In this document: positions 7,564 through 16,310 of the stretch, piece by piece
Numbering within the stretch: position 1 is the stretch's first letter
How the letters are laid out: each line of letters begins with the position of its first letter
Source of the DNA: a virus
Reading direction: 5' to 3' (one strand)
Virus record (IMG/VR): IMGVR_UViG_3300044609_000036
Coordinates: 1-46,393 of that record
Length of the DNA: 46,393 bases
Notes under the pieces: generated by a model
Database searches by the model: none
The model's input: only the letters and a program-made list of their open reading frames with translations
Told to the model about the DNA's origin: nothing
Position numbers and translations under genes: made by a program

Positions 7564-8583
7564 GTGGCTAACACTCTTGTAACTCCGGTCGGTCGTATTA
7601 ATAATACGTCTTCGACCCCCCTTGCTCTTGGTACCGCCTATGATACCAAGTACGCAACTTATCTGAAACTGTTCAGTGGCGAAATGTTCAAGGCCTATGA
7701 GTCTTCGACGATCGCCAAAGGTACCGTGCAAAGCCGTACCCTGAAGAACGGGAAGGCAATGCAGTTCATCTTCACGGGGCGCATGGAGGCAGCTTATCAC
7801 GAGCCCGGCACTCCTATCCTCGGTGGTGGTGATCCTCCGGTGGCCGAAAAGACCATCGTTTGTGATGACCTTCTGATCAGCTCTGCTTTCGTTTATGATC
7901 TCGATGAGACTCTTGCTCATTACTCCCTGCGGAGCGAGATCGCTAAAAAGATCGGTCATGCTCTGGCCGAAGCTTATGATAAAAAGATCTTCCGTCAGAT
8001 CGCTAAGGCTGCTCGTGAAGCTCATCCCATTACTGCTGCTCCTGGCCCCGAGCCCGGCGGTAGCGTGATCCAACTGGGTGCCAACAAAGAGTATGATGCT
8101 CAGGCCCTGGTTGATGCCTTCTTTGAAGCTGCCAGTATTCTCGACGAAAAGAACCTGCCCAAGCAGGGCCGTACTGCTGTGCTCTCTGCACGTCAATACT
8201 ACGCACTCATCAGCCAGGTTGATTCTAATATCCTGAACCGTGACTACGGTGCCTCCCAAGGTAACCTGAACAGCGGTGAAGGTCTGTATGAGATCGCTGG
8301 TATCACCATCAAGCGTAGCAACAACCTGCCCTTCCTGGCTGGTAACGTGGCTGCTGTCAACGGTGAGAACAACAACTACGCTGGTGACTTCACCAACCAC
8401 TGTGGCCTCATCTACTACAAGGATGCTGCTGGTGTGGTGGAAGCTATTGCTCCCTCTGTGCAGACCACCTCTGGTGATGTCTCCGTGATGTACCAGGGTG
8501 ACCTGATCGTGGGTCGTCTGGCCATGGGTTGCGGTACGCTGAACCCTGCTGCTGCTATTGAGCTGCAGTCGGCTCGCTCCTGA
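7564..8583 (+). CDS. Major capsid protein, T7 gp10-like
   Basis: The 339-aa HK97-fold shell protein matches T7 gp10A (345 aa). The start is GTG at 7564 (protein MANTLVTPVGRIN). Typical segments are LKLFSGEMFKAYESSTIAKG, the IFTGRMEAAYHEPGTPI loop, the acidic DDLLISSAFVYDLDETLAHY part and the C-terminal SVMYQGDLIVGRLAMGCGTL. Codons are regular and richer in G+C than in most neighbours, as expected for the most abundant virion protein. It has its own leader after a terminator, and two small genes and a strong terminator follow. There is no sign of a T7-style frameshifted second capsid form. Confidence 0.96.
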   Translation: MANTLVTPVGRINNTSSTPLALGTAYDTKYATYLKLFSGEMFKAYESSTIAKGTVQSRTLKNGKAMQFIFTGRMEAAYHEPGTPILGGGDPPVAEKTIVCDDLLISSAFVYDLDETLAHYSLRSEIAKKIGHALAEAYDKKIFRQIAKAAREAHPITAAPGPEPGGSVIQLGANKEYDAQALVDAFFEAASILDEKNLPKQGRTAVLSARQYYALISQVDSNILNRDYGASQGNLNSGEGLYEIAGITIKRSNNLPFLAGNVAAVNGENNNYAGDFTNHCGLIYYKDAAGVVEAIAPSVQTTSGDVSVMYQGDLIVGRLAMGCGTLNPAAAIELQSARS

Positions 8584-8598
8584 TAAGGGAGAACAACA

Positions 8599-8928
8599 AT
8601 GGGATTCGCTCCTGTTGACGGTGTAGGCGTCACTACTAGTGAAACTGCCTACATGCGTCCCCCTATTGAGCCTGGTCGTGAAGGTGGTACAGTCGTTACT
8701 GTAACCCGCCTGACTGGTGGTACTGGTCAAGTGGCTGGTACCAAGGCCACCACTGATGACAACATTAACGGGACTGGCTGTACCATTACTACCACCGTCA
8801 CTGATGGTGCAGTAACCGGCCAGACCGTTGCTGCTGGTGGTGATGGCTATCGCGTTGGTGATGTACTGACAGTTGCTGGCACCACTGATGCAACCTTCCG
8901 TGTTGCCACTGTTTCTTATACCAACTGA
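8599..8928 (+). CDS. Small virion-like protein downstream of capsid
   Basis: This 109-aa Thr/Gly/Val-rich protein is predicted mostly beta. A clear GGGAGA site lies before ATG 8599. The segment AAGGDGYRVGDVLTVAGTTD is a pattern common in phage structural and decoration proteins. It lies in the capsid transcript before the terminator, so a capsid-decorating or neck role is reasonable, without direct proof. The N-terminus has MRPPIEPGREGG, perhaps a flexible arm. Confidence 0.75.
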   Translation: MGFAPVDGVGVTTSETAYMRPPIEPGREGGTVVTVTRLTGGTGQVAGTKATTDDNINGTGCTITTTVTDGAVTGQTVAAGGDGYRVGDVLTVAGTTDATFRVATVSYTN

Positions 8929-8940
8929 GGTACTATCTAA

Positions 8941-9213
8941 ATGGCTAATCTTTCTACTGCTGCTGGTAACGGTGGTGTGGGTGGTACCGAAACCGCCCTG
9001 CCCTCTGCTGTGACTGGTGCATACGGCACTGCATACACCGATAACGGCAACCTTGCTGTTGCTGGTAATGCTGCTGTTCGTCGCTGTGTTGCACGTACTA
9101 GCAAGTCTGCTCCTACTACTGCTTCTAAGGTGTTCTCTGAAACCCAAGGTTTCCGTACTGCCTACTCCGGTGTTGAAGTCGATAGCCCTGCGCTTGATGC
9201 TTCTCGCACCTGA
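8941..9213 (+). CDS. Small Ala/Thr-rich protein downstream of capsid
   Basis: This 90-aa protein is rich in Ala, Thr, Ser and Gly, with a GAGGT site 12 bases before its ATG. The sequence NGNLAVAGNAAVRRCVARTS and the C-terminal FRTAYSGVEVDSPALDASRT show no recognised domain. It is the last gene before the strong terminator and is probably expressed at a level close to that of the capsid gene. A minor virion role is inferred from location only. Confidence 0.72.
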   Translation: MANLSTAAGNGGVGGTETALPSAVTGAYGTAYTDNGNLAVAGNAAVRRCVARTSKSAPTTASKVFSETQGFRTAYSGVEVDSPALDASRT

Positions 9214-9229
9214 TCACTAATAACATCTG

Positions 9230-9255
9230 GGGATCCTTCGGGGTCCCTTTTTTTT
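9230..9255 (+). terminator. Strong intrinsic terminator after capsid operon
   Basis: GGGATCC (9230-9236) pairs with GGGTCCC (9241-9247) around a TTCG tetraloop, with one T-G wobble, followed by eight T residues. It lies after the capsid gene cluster, the same place as the T7 late terminator after gene 10. It would lower expression of tail genes relative to capsid. Confidence 0.9.
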
Positions 9256-9278
9256 AATTCTCTTATAACGTCATTGTT

Positions 9279-9938
9279 ATGCCGTATACCAATAACGCTC
9301 AGGCTGAGCTACAAGCTGTTAATGAAATTCTGGCGTCTATTGGTCAGGCGCCTGTTACCACCATCGAGGCACAGACCATCACGTATGAAGATGGATCGAC
9401 TGTCGAAGCTGTAATCAACCCGGAAGTTGCAATTGCATATGAGACCTTAATGCAAGTCTCTCGGGAGGTACAGGCAGAGGGTTGGACATTTAACCGAGAG
9501 GTTGAGTACCAACTCACACCAGACACAAATGGCTACCTATCAATGACTGGTAGTATGCTACAGATTGATCTCAGTGATACAATAGCTAATGCTAATTACG
9601 ACACTGTGATTAGGAATGGTAGGTTATATGATAAGATTGGGCACACAGATGTCTGGGATACCACTGAGACCTACTCAGTAGATGTCCTCTGGTACTATGA
9701 CTTTGTTGACCTGCCCCAAGTATTTCGTGACTACATCACATCACGAGCAGCTACACGTTGTGCTATTCGTCTTGTGGGTGATGTGAACCTGACACAAGCG
9801 TTGGCTTCATTTGAGACGTGGCGTAGGTCCAACTGTCTTGAGTATGAGTGCAATGAGGGTGACTACACTATGTTTGGATTCAAGAAAGGAGTTGGCTTCT
9901 ATAGCAGCTACCAACCGTTTAAGGCTCTTGCACGATGA
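9279..9938 (+). CDS. Tail tubular protein A, T7 gp11-like
   Basis: This 219-aa protein (T7 gp11 is 196 aa) forms the adaptor ring below the portal. Typical features are the N-terminal AVNEILASIGQAPVTTIE and the following conserved EVQAEGWTFNREVEYQL, then VDLPQVFRDYITSRAATRC. The ATG at 9279 lies 24 bases after the terminator T-run. The stop overlaps the next start (ATGA). It works with the 818-aa protein encoded next to build the short tail. Confidence 0.93.
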   Translation: MPYTNNAQAELQAVNEILASIGQAPVTTIEAQTITYEDGSTVEAVINPEVAIAYETLMQVSREVQAEGWTFNREVEYQLTPDTNGYLSMTGSMLQIDLSDTIANANYDTVIRNGRLYDKIGHTDVWDTTETYSVDVLWYYDFVDLPQVFRDYITSRAATRCAIRLVGDVNLTQALASFETWRRSNCLEYECNEGDYTMFGFKKGVGFYSSYQPFKALAR

Positions 9939-12391
9939 CTTCAGTATCCCAACGTATCCCTAGTTTTGTTGGTGGTGTATCCCAACAAGCTGATGAAAAG
10001 ATGGCTCTAGGGCAAGTAAAGGATGCCCTGAACTGTTATCCAGATATTACACTTGGTATGATTAAAAGACCTGGTGGTAAGTTCCTCGGTAAACTGGCTA
10101 GCTTGACTGCTAACACTGCTGATACTGCCGCTTGGTTCAGTATGTTCAGGGACAACCAGGAGAAGTACATTGCTACCATTACTTCTGCTGGTGTACCCAA
10201 AGTATGGAACTTGTTGACTGGGCTTGCTGCTACTATCTCTTATCCGGTTGGTAAGCAGGCATCAATTGAAAGCTACCTGACTGCTGCTGATTACCGTAGC
10301 ATTAAGACGCTTACCATTAACGACTTCACCTACATTGTTAATAGTGAGAAGACAGTAACTGCTAAAGCTGCACCAACGTGGAATGCTAAGAGACAGGCTA
10401 CCATTGTTGTAAACCTTGTTGATCACGAAACCGTTTATTCCGTTTCTATTAACGGCAGTACGTTTACCTACACGGCTCCCAACTCTAATAACACCAGTAA
10501 ACTTAAGATTAGTGATGTCACCACTGGTATATATAATGCTATCACAAGTGGTTTTACTACCAAGGTTATAATTGATAACACCATCTACCTGACATTCAGC
10601 GCTGATACAAATGTATCTGGCTTCGCTGGTCCCGATGGCAAAGGTCTACGTGTCTTCCAAGACTCTGTAGATACCTTCACTAGGCTACCAGAGCAGGGTA
10701 AACATGGTCAAATTGTCAAGATTGCTAATACAGCTGCAGACAAGGATGACTTCTACCTGAAGTTTGTAGCTGATGATGGTGTTAGTGGTAAAGGTTACTG
10801 GGAAGAGACTGTAGCTCCTAATGTGAGTACTGGTCTCAATGAAGCAACAATGCCTGTTGCTCTTATCCGTACCAGTCTTAGTCCACTTACCTTTACTGCT
10901 ACATTCCTAGATGGTTCTGTTACTGTTAACAGCTTACCATTGGCATGGGAACCACGGTTGGTTGGGGATAATGACTCCAACAGTCACCCAAGTTTTGTAG
11001 ACAGTACCATTCAGGATGTCTTTCTATTTAACAACAGGTTGGGCTTCCTGACCGAGGATAATGTGTCGATGTCACAGGCTGGTGATTACTACAACTTCTA
11101 CCATAAGACAGCTACTACTCAAACAGCAGCTGATCCTATTGACCTGAGTTGTGCTAGTATTAAACCTGCTACGGTACGATCCGTTACACCAATCACTCAG
11201 GGTCTGCTCCTATTTAGTGACAGCCAACAGTTCCTGATGGAAGCTGAGAACGGTGCATGGACGCCTGCTAGTTGTACTATCCGTACTATTGCTAACTACG
11301 AATGCGATCGCTACCTGAAGCCTATTGACCTAGGTTCTACCGTACTGTACACCAGTCGTAACCAGAGCTGGTCGAGAGCTTTTGAGATCTTCACCAGGGG
11401 TCAACGTGAGTCGCCTACTGTTACTGAATCCAGTAAGATCGTACCAGAGTGGATCCCTAATACCATCACAGATACCGTTGGTAGTTCTCAGAATGGCCTA
11501 TGGGCTGCTACTAGTAGAACGTCTAGGTACCTGTATATGTTCAGGTTCTACGAACAGGGTGATGAACGTGCTATGTCGTCATGGGTTAAGTGGTACCTGC
11601 CATCTAACATCATCCATACAGCTATCCAAAGTGATGTACTTTATGTACTGACAAGTGGTACTGAAGGGTATACAATGACTCAGCACAAGCTTGTCTTGTC
11701 CCCATCTACCGGTGGTCTTGTTAACACTCTTGGTAACACCGTAGATCCTCACCTTGATTCCTGGTGTGAAGTAACTGATGCCACTATGGTATCCCCCGCT
11801 CCCCCTACTGCACCAAGTTACAGCAATACTACCTCAGTCACTAAAGTTTACCTACCGACATACTTCAACACCACTAAGGTGATTAGGTTTGTGGTTGGCC
11901 TACTGAAGGTTGGTGGTTCAGGTACACAGTCTGGTTACACTAATGTGGCAACACTAGCTACTGATGGTGGTGGCACCTACTTTAACATCCCTGGTGATGT
12001 ATCTGGTAACTACATCTACGTAGGTTATGAGTACAATATGGAGCTAACTCTCCCTAGGTACTACTACTCCATGGGTCAACAAGGTGTTGACTTCACTGCT
12101 GTTACAACCACCTCCCGTATGGCATTCTATACAGGTCTTGGTGGTGACGTTTACTTTAGCATCCGAGACCGTAGTAGGCCTGAGTGGTCTAGTATTGGTG
12201 GCGCTCAAATTGCTGACTTCTACCCAGCTGGTACCTCTCCATTCAGGGATTCATTTGTCTATAAAGTTCCCATTTATCAACGGCCTGATAACTATACAAT
12301 GAAAGTAACTTCAAATACTCCGTTCCCTGTTAGTCTGGTGGCTATGCAATGGGAAGGACAATATTCACCTGGATTCTATAGGAGGGCCTGA
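9935..12391 (+). CDS. Tail tubular protein B (nozzle), T7 gp12-like
   Basis: The 818-aa length is close to T7 gp12 (794 aa), the nozzle at the tip of the tail. The N-terminus QRIPSFVGGVSQQADEKM and the nearby ALNCYPDITLGMIKRPGGKF are diagnostic for the family. The rest is beta-rich, with the conserved FLFNNRLGFLTEDNVSMSQA segment in the middle and AMQWEGQYSPGFYRRA at the C-terminus. The start overlaps the gp11-like stop by four bases. Fibres attach near the gp11/gp12 interface in T7-like phages. Confidence 0.96.
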   Translation: MTSVSQRIPSFVGGVSQQADEKMALGQVKDALNCYPDITLGMIKRPGGKFLGKLASLTANTADTAAWFSMFRDNQEKYIATITSAGVPKVWNLLTGLAATISYPVGKQASIESYLTAADYRSIKTLTINDFTYIVNSEKTVTAKAAPTWNAKRQATIVVNLVDHETVYSVSINGSTFTYTAPNSNNTSKLKISDVTTGIYNAITSGFTTKVIIDNTIYLTFSADTNVSGFAGPDGKGLRVFQDSVDTFTRLPEQGKHGQIVKIANTAADKDDFYLKFVADDGVSGKGYWEETVAPNVSTGLNEATMPVALIRTSLSPLTFTATFLDGSVTVNSLPLAWEPRLVGDNDSNSHPSFVDSTIQDVFLFNNRLGFLTEDNVSMSQAGDYYNFYHKTATTQTAADPIDLSCASIKPATVRSVTPITQGLLLFSDSQQFLMEAENGAWTPASCTIRTIANYECDRYLKPIDLGSTVLYTSRNQSWSRAFEIFTRGQRESPTVTESSKIVPEWIPNTITDTVGSSQNGLWAATSRTSRYLYMFRFYEQGDERAMSSWVKWYLPSNIIHTAIQSDVLYVLTSGTEGYTMTQHKLVLSPSTGGLVNTLGNTVDPHLDSWCEVTDATMVSPAPPTAPSYSNTTSVTKVYLPTYFNTTKVIRFVVGLLKVGGSGTQSGYTNVATLATDGGGTYFNIPGDVSGNYIYVGYEYNMELTLPRYYYSMGQQGVDFTAVTTTSRMAFYTGLGGDVYFSIRDRSRPEWSSIGGAQIADFYPAGTSPFRDSFVYKVPIYQRPDNYTMKVTSNTPFPVSLVAMQWEGQYSPGFYRRA

Positions 12392-12393
12392 GT

Positions 12394-13302
12394 ATGGATC
12401 CATTTATTGGTGGATTAATCACTACTGGCATTAGCTCCATCTTTGGTGGCCTGGGTGGTCAAGCTGAGGCCAATGCTCAGAGAAGGGCTCAAGAGGCTCA
12501 ATATCAACAAAACCTACAGAGTTGGCAGTATGGTAAGAAGCGCATTAGGGCTGACTACCGCCAAGAAAAGAAGCAGTGGAAGTACAACAAACAGAACGAA
12601 GAGACACTAGCTGCTTGGAAGGATAGTACCAACCTACAGGATTGGGAATACACCAAGCGTATTCAGGATACTGAGTACGCCCAACAGATGAAGATCTTTG
12701 CTAAATCAGAGAAGATCTTCGGTCAGCAGCTGTCCTTCAATCAGATGGCACAGAGTGCTGCCCAGGAGGCTGAGTACCGCAAGCTGGAGGACTCCATGAA
12801 GGAGATTGCCTTCCAGAACCAAGACCTTGTTGTGAAGGCTGTACAGGCCGAAGGTGTTGCTGCTGTTAAAGGTCAACAAGGTAGGAGTGCCCAGAAGGGT
12901 GAGCAAGCTGAGTTCGCTTCACTTGGTCGTAACCAAGCCATCCTGGCTGAATCACTGCTTAGTGCTAGGGCTGATACTGACGCAGCTATGCGTAAGATTG
13001 CTAACGATAGATTTGGTGCTGATCTTGCTGCTGAAGCTGCTCGTATGCTTCAACCTGATCGTGTACCTGAACCTCCCAAACCCCTTACTACTCCACGAGC
13101 TAAGTTCCTCAAGCCACGTCAACCCAAACCATTCGACTTCGGTCCAAAGCCAATTAAGGGTGCTGCTCCATCGTCTGCTGGTGCATGGATGGGAGCCGCT
13201 AGTAATGCTGTCAGCGGTATTGCAGCAGCTGCTACAAGTGGTAGTAAGTACAACTTTAGTCTTAACAATTTATCAGCTAACCCATACACGCTACCAAAAT
13301 AA
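12394..13302 (+). CDS. Internal core protein, T7 gp14-like
   Basis: This 302-aa protein occupies the T7 gp14 position (T7 gp14 is 196 aa). The N-terminus (GGLITTGISSIFGGLGG) is hydrophobic and Gly-rich and could insert into the outer membrane on ejection, as T7 gp14 does. Residues about 28-130 form a long charged helix with many Gln, Lys, Tyr and Trp. The C-terminal third is Pro-rich and then Ala/Gly-rich. It has one of the few textbook Shine-Dalgarno sites in the genome (AGGAGG seven bases before ATG). The assignment rests on order, N-terminus and length; the primary match to T7 is weak. Confidence 0.8.
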   Translation: MDPFIGGLITTGISSIFGGLGGQAEANAQRRAQEAQYQQNLQSWQYGKKRIRADYRQEKKQWKYNKQNEETLAAWKDSTNLQDWEYTKRIQDTEYAQQMKIFAKSEKIFGQQLSFNQMAQSAAQEAEYRKLEDSMKEIAFQNQDLVVKAVQAEGVAAVKGQQGRSAQKGEQAEFASLGRNQAILAESLLSARADTDAAMRKIANDRFGADLAAEAARMLQPDRVPEPPKPLTTPRAKFLKPRQPKPFDFGPKPIKGAAPSSAGAWMGAASNAVSGIAAAATSGSKYNFSLNNLSANPYTLPK

Positions 13303-13316
13303 ATAGTGTTAACTAA

Positions 13317-16310
13317 ATGGATCAAGTAAATTACAGAGGGTACGCCCGTAGTATCGGTTTCGATCCTATTAAAGCGCCAACGGAAGGGCTTGCTCGTATG
13401 CAAGAGCGAGACAACCGTATCATACGTGGTATGGAAGAAAACCGTAGGCAAATTAAACAGGTACGTGATGAGTACGGTGCTGGGCTTGAACGTAAGCTTA
13501 GCATTGAACAACGAGACCGTGATCAAAATTATGCATGGAAAGCCAAGCTGGCTGAGAATCGTCAGAAAGCTATTGGTGTCAATGCACAGACTATGATTCA
13601 AAGCGAACTGCAACGCGGTAAGAATGCAGAAGCTACATTTGAAGGACTTGCTAAATTCAGCACTACTATCTCAGAGTCACTGACTGAGTTTAGGAAGCAG
13701 CAGGATGAGTCCAACATGATGGCTGGCTACATGGAAGTTGCATCTGGTGCTGTGTCTCCAGAACGTCAACAGTCCGTAGCTAACCGTGAGACACTCCTTA
13801 AACAAGCTGGTGAAGCTCAGGATCAAATTGCTGAGGGTATCCAAGCCAGGGGTGCAGATCCAATGGTTGTTACCAATCTACTGACTGGTAATAAGGCACG
13901 GGACTATGGTCGCCTCAAGGCCCACATGGAGATGATCACATCTGAGTTTGCTGGGTACGCCCAGACTCGCTTGGATGAGATGGGGGCTAGTACTGCACCT
14001 GAACGTGCTGCTGCTATGGAAGGTATCTTTAGCGACTTCCTTAAACAGAATGGTGTCTTTGGCCTTAGTGCTGACTTTATGGGGCCATCTCTTATTAAGA
14101 TGCGGGGATCCTATAATTCCTTCGTGGATGCTGCTCGTCGCTCAGACATCGTTAACAAGTCCTCTATGATGCGTGACGATGCCTTGGGTAACCTTTCACG
14201 TACAAAGAGTGGAGAGAGCCTTACAGAGGCTTTTAGGACCATCTCACGCAGCTATAAGGAGGACGGTATCACCCCAGTTGGTAACACCGCTGCTAAAGCT
14301 GAGATCTTCAAGGAACTCGCTGATACTACTCGCTACTCTAATGCTGATGTAGAGCGTATCCTCGGTGAAGCACAGACTGATCAAGGTAGTTGGAGAGATA
14401 GGTTTGGTCGTGAATACGACGACCTACTCAACAACCGTCGTAAGGATCAAGAAGCTGAGTTCCAACTTAATGATGCAGAAGAACGTCGTGCTCAAAAGGC
14501 AGCTGAGGATCAACTGCTGAATTGGGTTAGTACTGAGTGGAATGGTGATCAGGAAACCCTCAAGTCTATCATTGATGAAGCTAAGACAAAGGGTATCCCA
14601 ACTGATCGTCTCCAAGCCTACCAAGCTAAGAGCAATGAACAACAGAATGCTGACTTCTGGAATCGTCAGTTTAAGGAACAATATGAGCAAGGTACTCTCA
14701 CCAGTGATGAAGTAGATCAGCCTGGTGTTCCCGTTGAAGTACGTGATCAATGGCGCCAACGTGCTCAACAGTTGGAACAGAAGAGAGCTGATGCTGGTAT
14801 CAGTCAAGAAACCATGAAGGCTGAACTTACTGATGCACTCAAACAGAACTTGATTGGTGATAGTACTAATCGTAGCGCTCACTACAGCCTACGTGGTGCA
14901 TCTGCTTATGCATTGCGGCTGTACAACCAGAAGTTCCAACAGTACGCTAAGACTATGGAACCCTCCACTGCTGCTGCTAAAGCACGGTTGGATGTCTTGA
15001 CGGCTATTGAACAGAAGAAGGGTGCCTTTACTGTTATCGCCTCCTCCTCTGCTAAGGTTGGGCAGACACAGGCATTCTATGCTTCCTTTACTCCCGGTAA
15101 GCATCCTGGTGCCCCAGCCAATATCGATGTTATCAGTACCTCTGAAGTATTGAGGAAGGTACGTGCTAACAACAGTGTAATTAACACTGAAGTACTGGCT
15201 AGCCCAGCACTTCTGAAGGATATTGCTAATCGTATTGATAACGGTAAGCCAGTCTCTATACCTCTTATCTATTCGGATCTAGCTAGGGCTGTACCTAGCA
15301 TGACTCCAGTTCAGATCCTAAATGCTCAACTTAAAGCAGCAGGTCACACGAGTCAGATTCAACCAGGTTTTAGGGAAAAACTCAGTCAAATTAATGACCC
15401 AGCACTACGTCGTATCTTAGATCAACCCCTTACACAGGATCGCCTCAATACTGCTATCAATGGTAGCGGTAGTGCTCCTGCTACAGTACGCCAGGGTAAC
15501 AACGGATTTACTGATGTTCTGTCTCTTGGCTCTGCATCTGGCTTTAAGTTCCCACAAGTAATGGCAGCTATGTGGGCGTTAGAGTCTGGGTGGGGTAAGT
15601 ACACCAGTGGTCGCAATAATGTCTTTAACATTAAAGCTAGCCCTGGTCAAGGCTCCCTGAAGAATGGTTCCTACTGGAGGGACTACGCATCACCCCTTGA
15701 ATCAGCTAAGGATTTTATGAACCTTATGACTGATCCACGGTATGCACCTGGTATTGCACAAGCTAAGACACCGAGACAAGCTATTGAAGCTATTGCTGCT
15801 GGTGGTTATGCTGGTGGTGAAGCAGCTTATCCTGGTAAAATCATCCGTGTGATGCAACAGATGGGGGTTAATGTCGATCAACCGTACAACCCTGCACCTC
15901 CAGCTCGTAACCAGGCATACATGCGTCCTACTCTTGCCTACCTCACTGGTAACATTGGACCTACTTCTACTGGTCCTCACCTGGATGTTAAACAGCAGGA
16001 TAACCCAAACACTCCGCAGAATGAGTTTGCACGAGAGTTTGGTCCCAATGTGTTGGACAGTTATGTGATTGTTGATGATCCTCAATTAGGTAAGGTACCG
16101 TTGGGTCGTGTTCCTATCACTGACACATTTGCCGGTCACGTACGTAGAGGCTCTCATGGTATCGATTATGGTACACCAAGTGGTACAAAAATATATGTAC
16201 AAAATGGAGCCCGTGTTGTATCTAAACAACGTACTGAACATGGAGACAAAGTAGTTATTCAATTGCCGGATGGCCGGCGTTTCAGCTTTTTACATGGTAA
16301 ATCCATATGA
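13317..16310 (+). CDS. Internal core/ejection protein, gp15-like, with glucosaminidase and M23-like domains
   Basis: This 997-aa protein is longer than T7 gp15 (747 aa). Residues about 1-700 are charged and helical, as expected for a core-stack protein. Residues about 725-860 form a FlgJ-like glucosaminidase domain (FKFPQVMAAMWALESGWGKY, likely catalytic Glu near 755, then RNNVFNIKA). The last 120 residues resemble an M23 metallopeptidase but in changed order: TSTGPHLDV (about 883-891) comes before RGSHGIDYGTPSG (about 944-956) and FSFLHG (about 988-993). In T7 the murein-cutting activity is in gp16, so here it seems to sit in this protein. Its stop overlaps the gp16-like start (ATGA). The enzymes would open the wall during DNA entry. 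Confidence 0.88.
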   Translation: MDQVNYRGYARSIGFDPIKAPTEGLARMQERDNRIIRGMEENRRQIKQVRDEYGAGLERKLSIEQRDRDQNYAWKAKLAENRQKAIGVNAQTMIQSELQRGKNAEATFEGLAKFSTTISESLTEFRKQQDESNMMAGYMEVASGAVSPERQQSVANRETLLKQAGEAQDQIAEGIQARGADPMVVTNLLTGNKARDYGRLKAHMEMITSEFAGYAQTRLDEMGASTAPERAAAMEGIFSDFLKQNGVFGLSADFMGPSLIKMRGSYNSFVDAARRSDIVNKSSMMRDDALGNLSRTKSGESLTEAFRTISRSYKEDGITPVGNTAAKAEIFKELADTTRYSNADVERILGEAQTDQGSWRDRFGREYDDLLNNRRKDQEAEFQLNDAEERRAQKAAEDQLLNWVSTEWNGDQETLKSIIDEAKTKGIPTDRLQAYQAKSNEQQNADFWNRQFKEQYEQGTLTSDEVDQPGVPVEVRDQWRQRAQQLEQKRADAGISQETMKAELTDALKQNLIGDSTNRSAHYSLRGASAYALRLYNQKFQQYAKTMEPSTAAAKARLDVLTAIEQKKGAFTVIASSSAKVGQTQAFYASFTPGKHPGAPANIDVISTSEVLRKVRANNSVINTEVLASPALLKDIANRIDNGKPVSIPLIYSDLARAVPSMTPVQILNAQLKAAGHTSQIQPGFREKLSQINDPALRRILDQPLTQDRLNTAINGSGSAPATVRQGNNGFTDVLSLGSASGFKFPQVMAAMWALESGWGKYTSGRNNVFNIKASPGQGSLKNGSYWRDYASPLESAKDFMNLMTDPRYAPGIAQAKTPRQAIEAIAAGGYAGGEAAYPGKIIRVMQQMGVNVDQPYNPAPPARNQAYMRPTLAYLTGNIGPTSTGPHLDVKQQDNPNTPQNEFAREFGPNVLDSYVIVDDPQLGKVPLGRVPITDTFAGHVRRGSHGIDYGTPSGTKIYVQNGARVVSKQRTEHGDKVVIQLPDGRRFSFLHGKSI

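Noticed and set aside
7555-9147. 530-codon open frame on the minus strand across the capsid gene and two small genes
   Set aside because: It mirrors three genes with clear starts, motifs and ribosome sites. The product is Ser/Thr/His-rich with no motif, as expected when strongly biased third positions on the + strand remove stops on the other strand.
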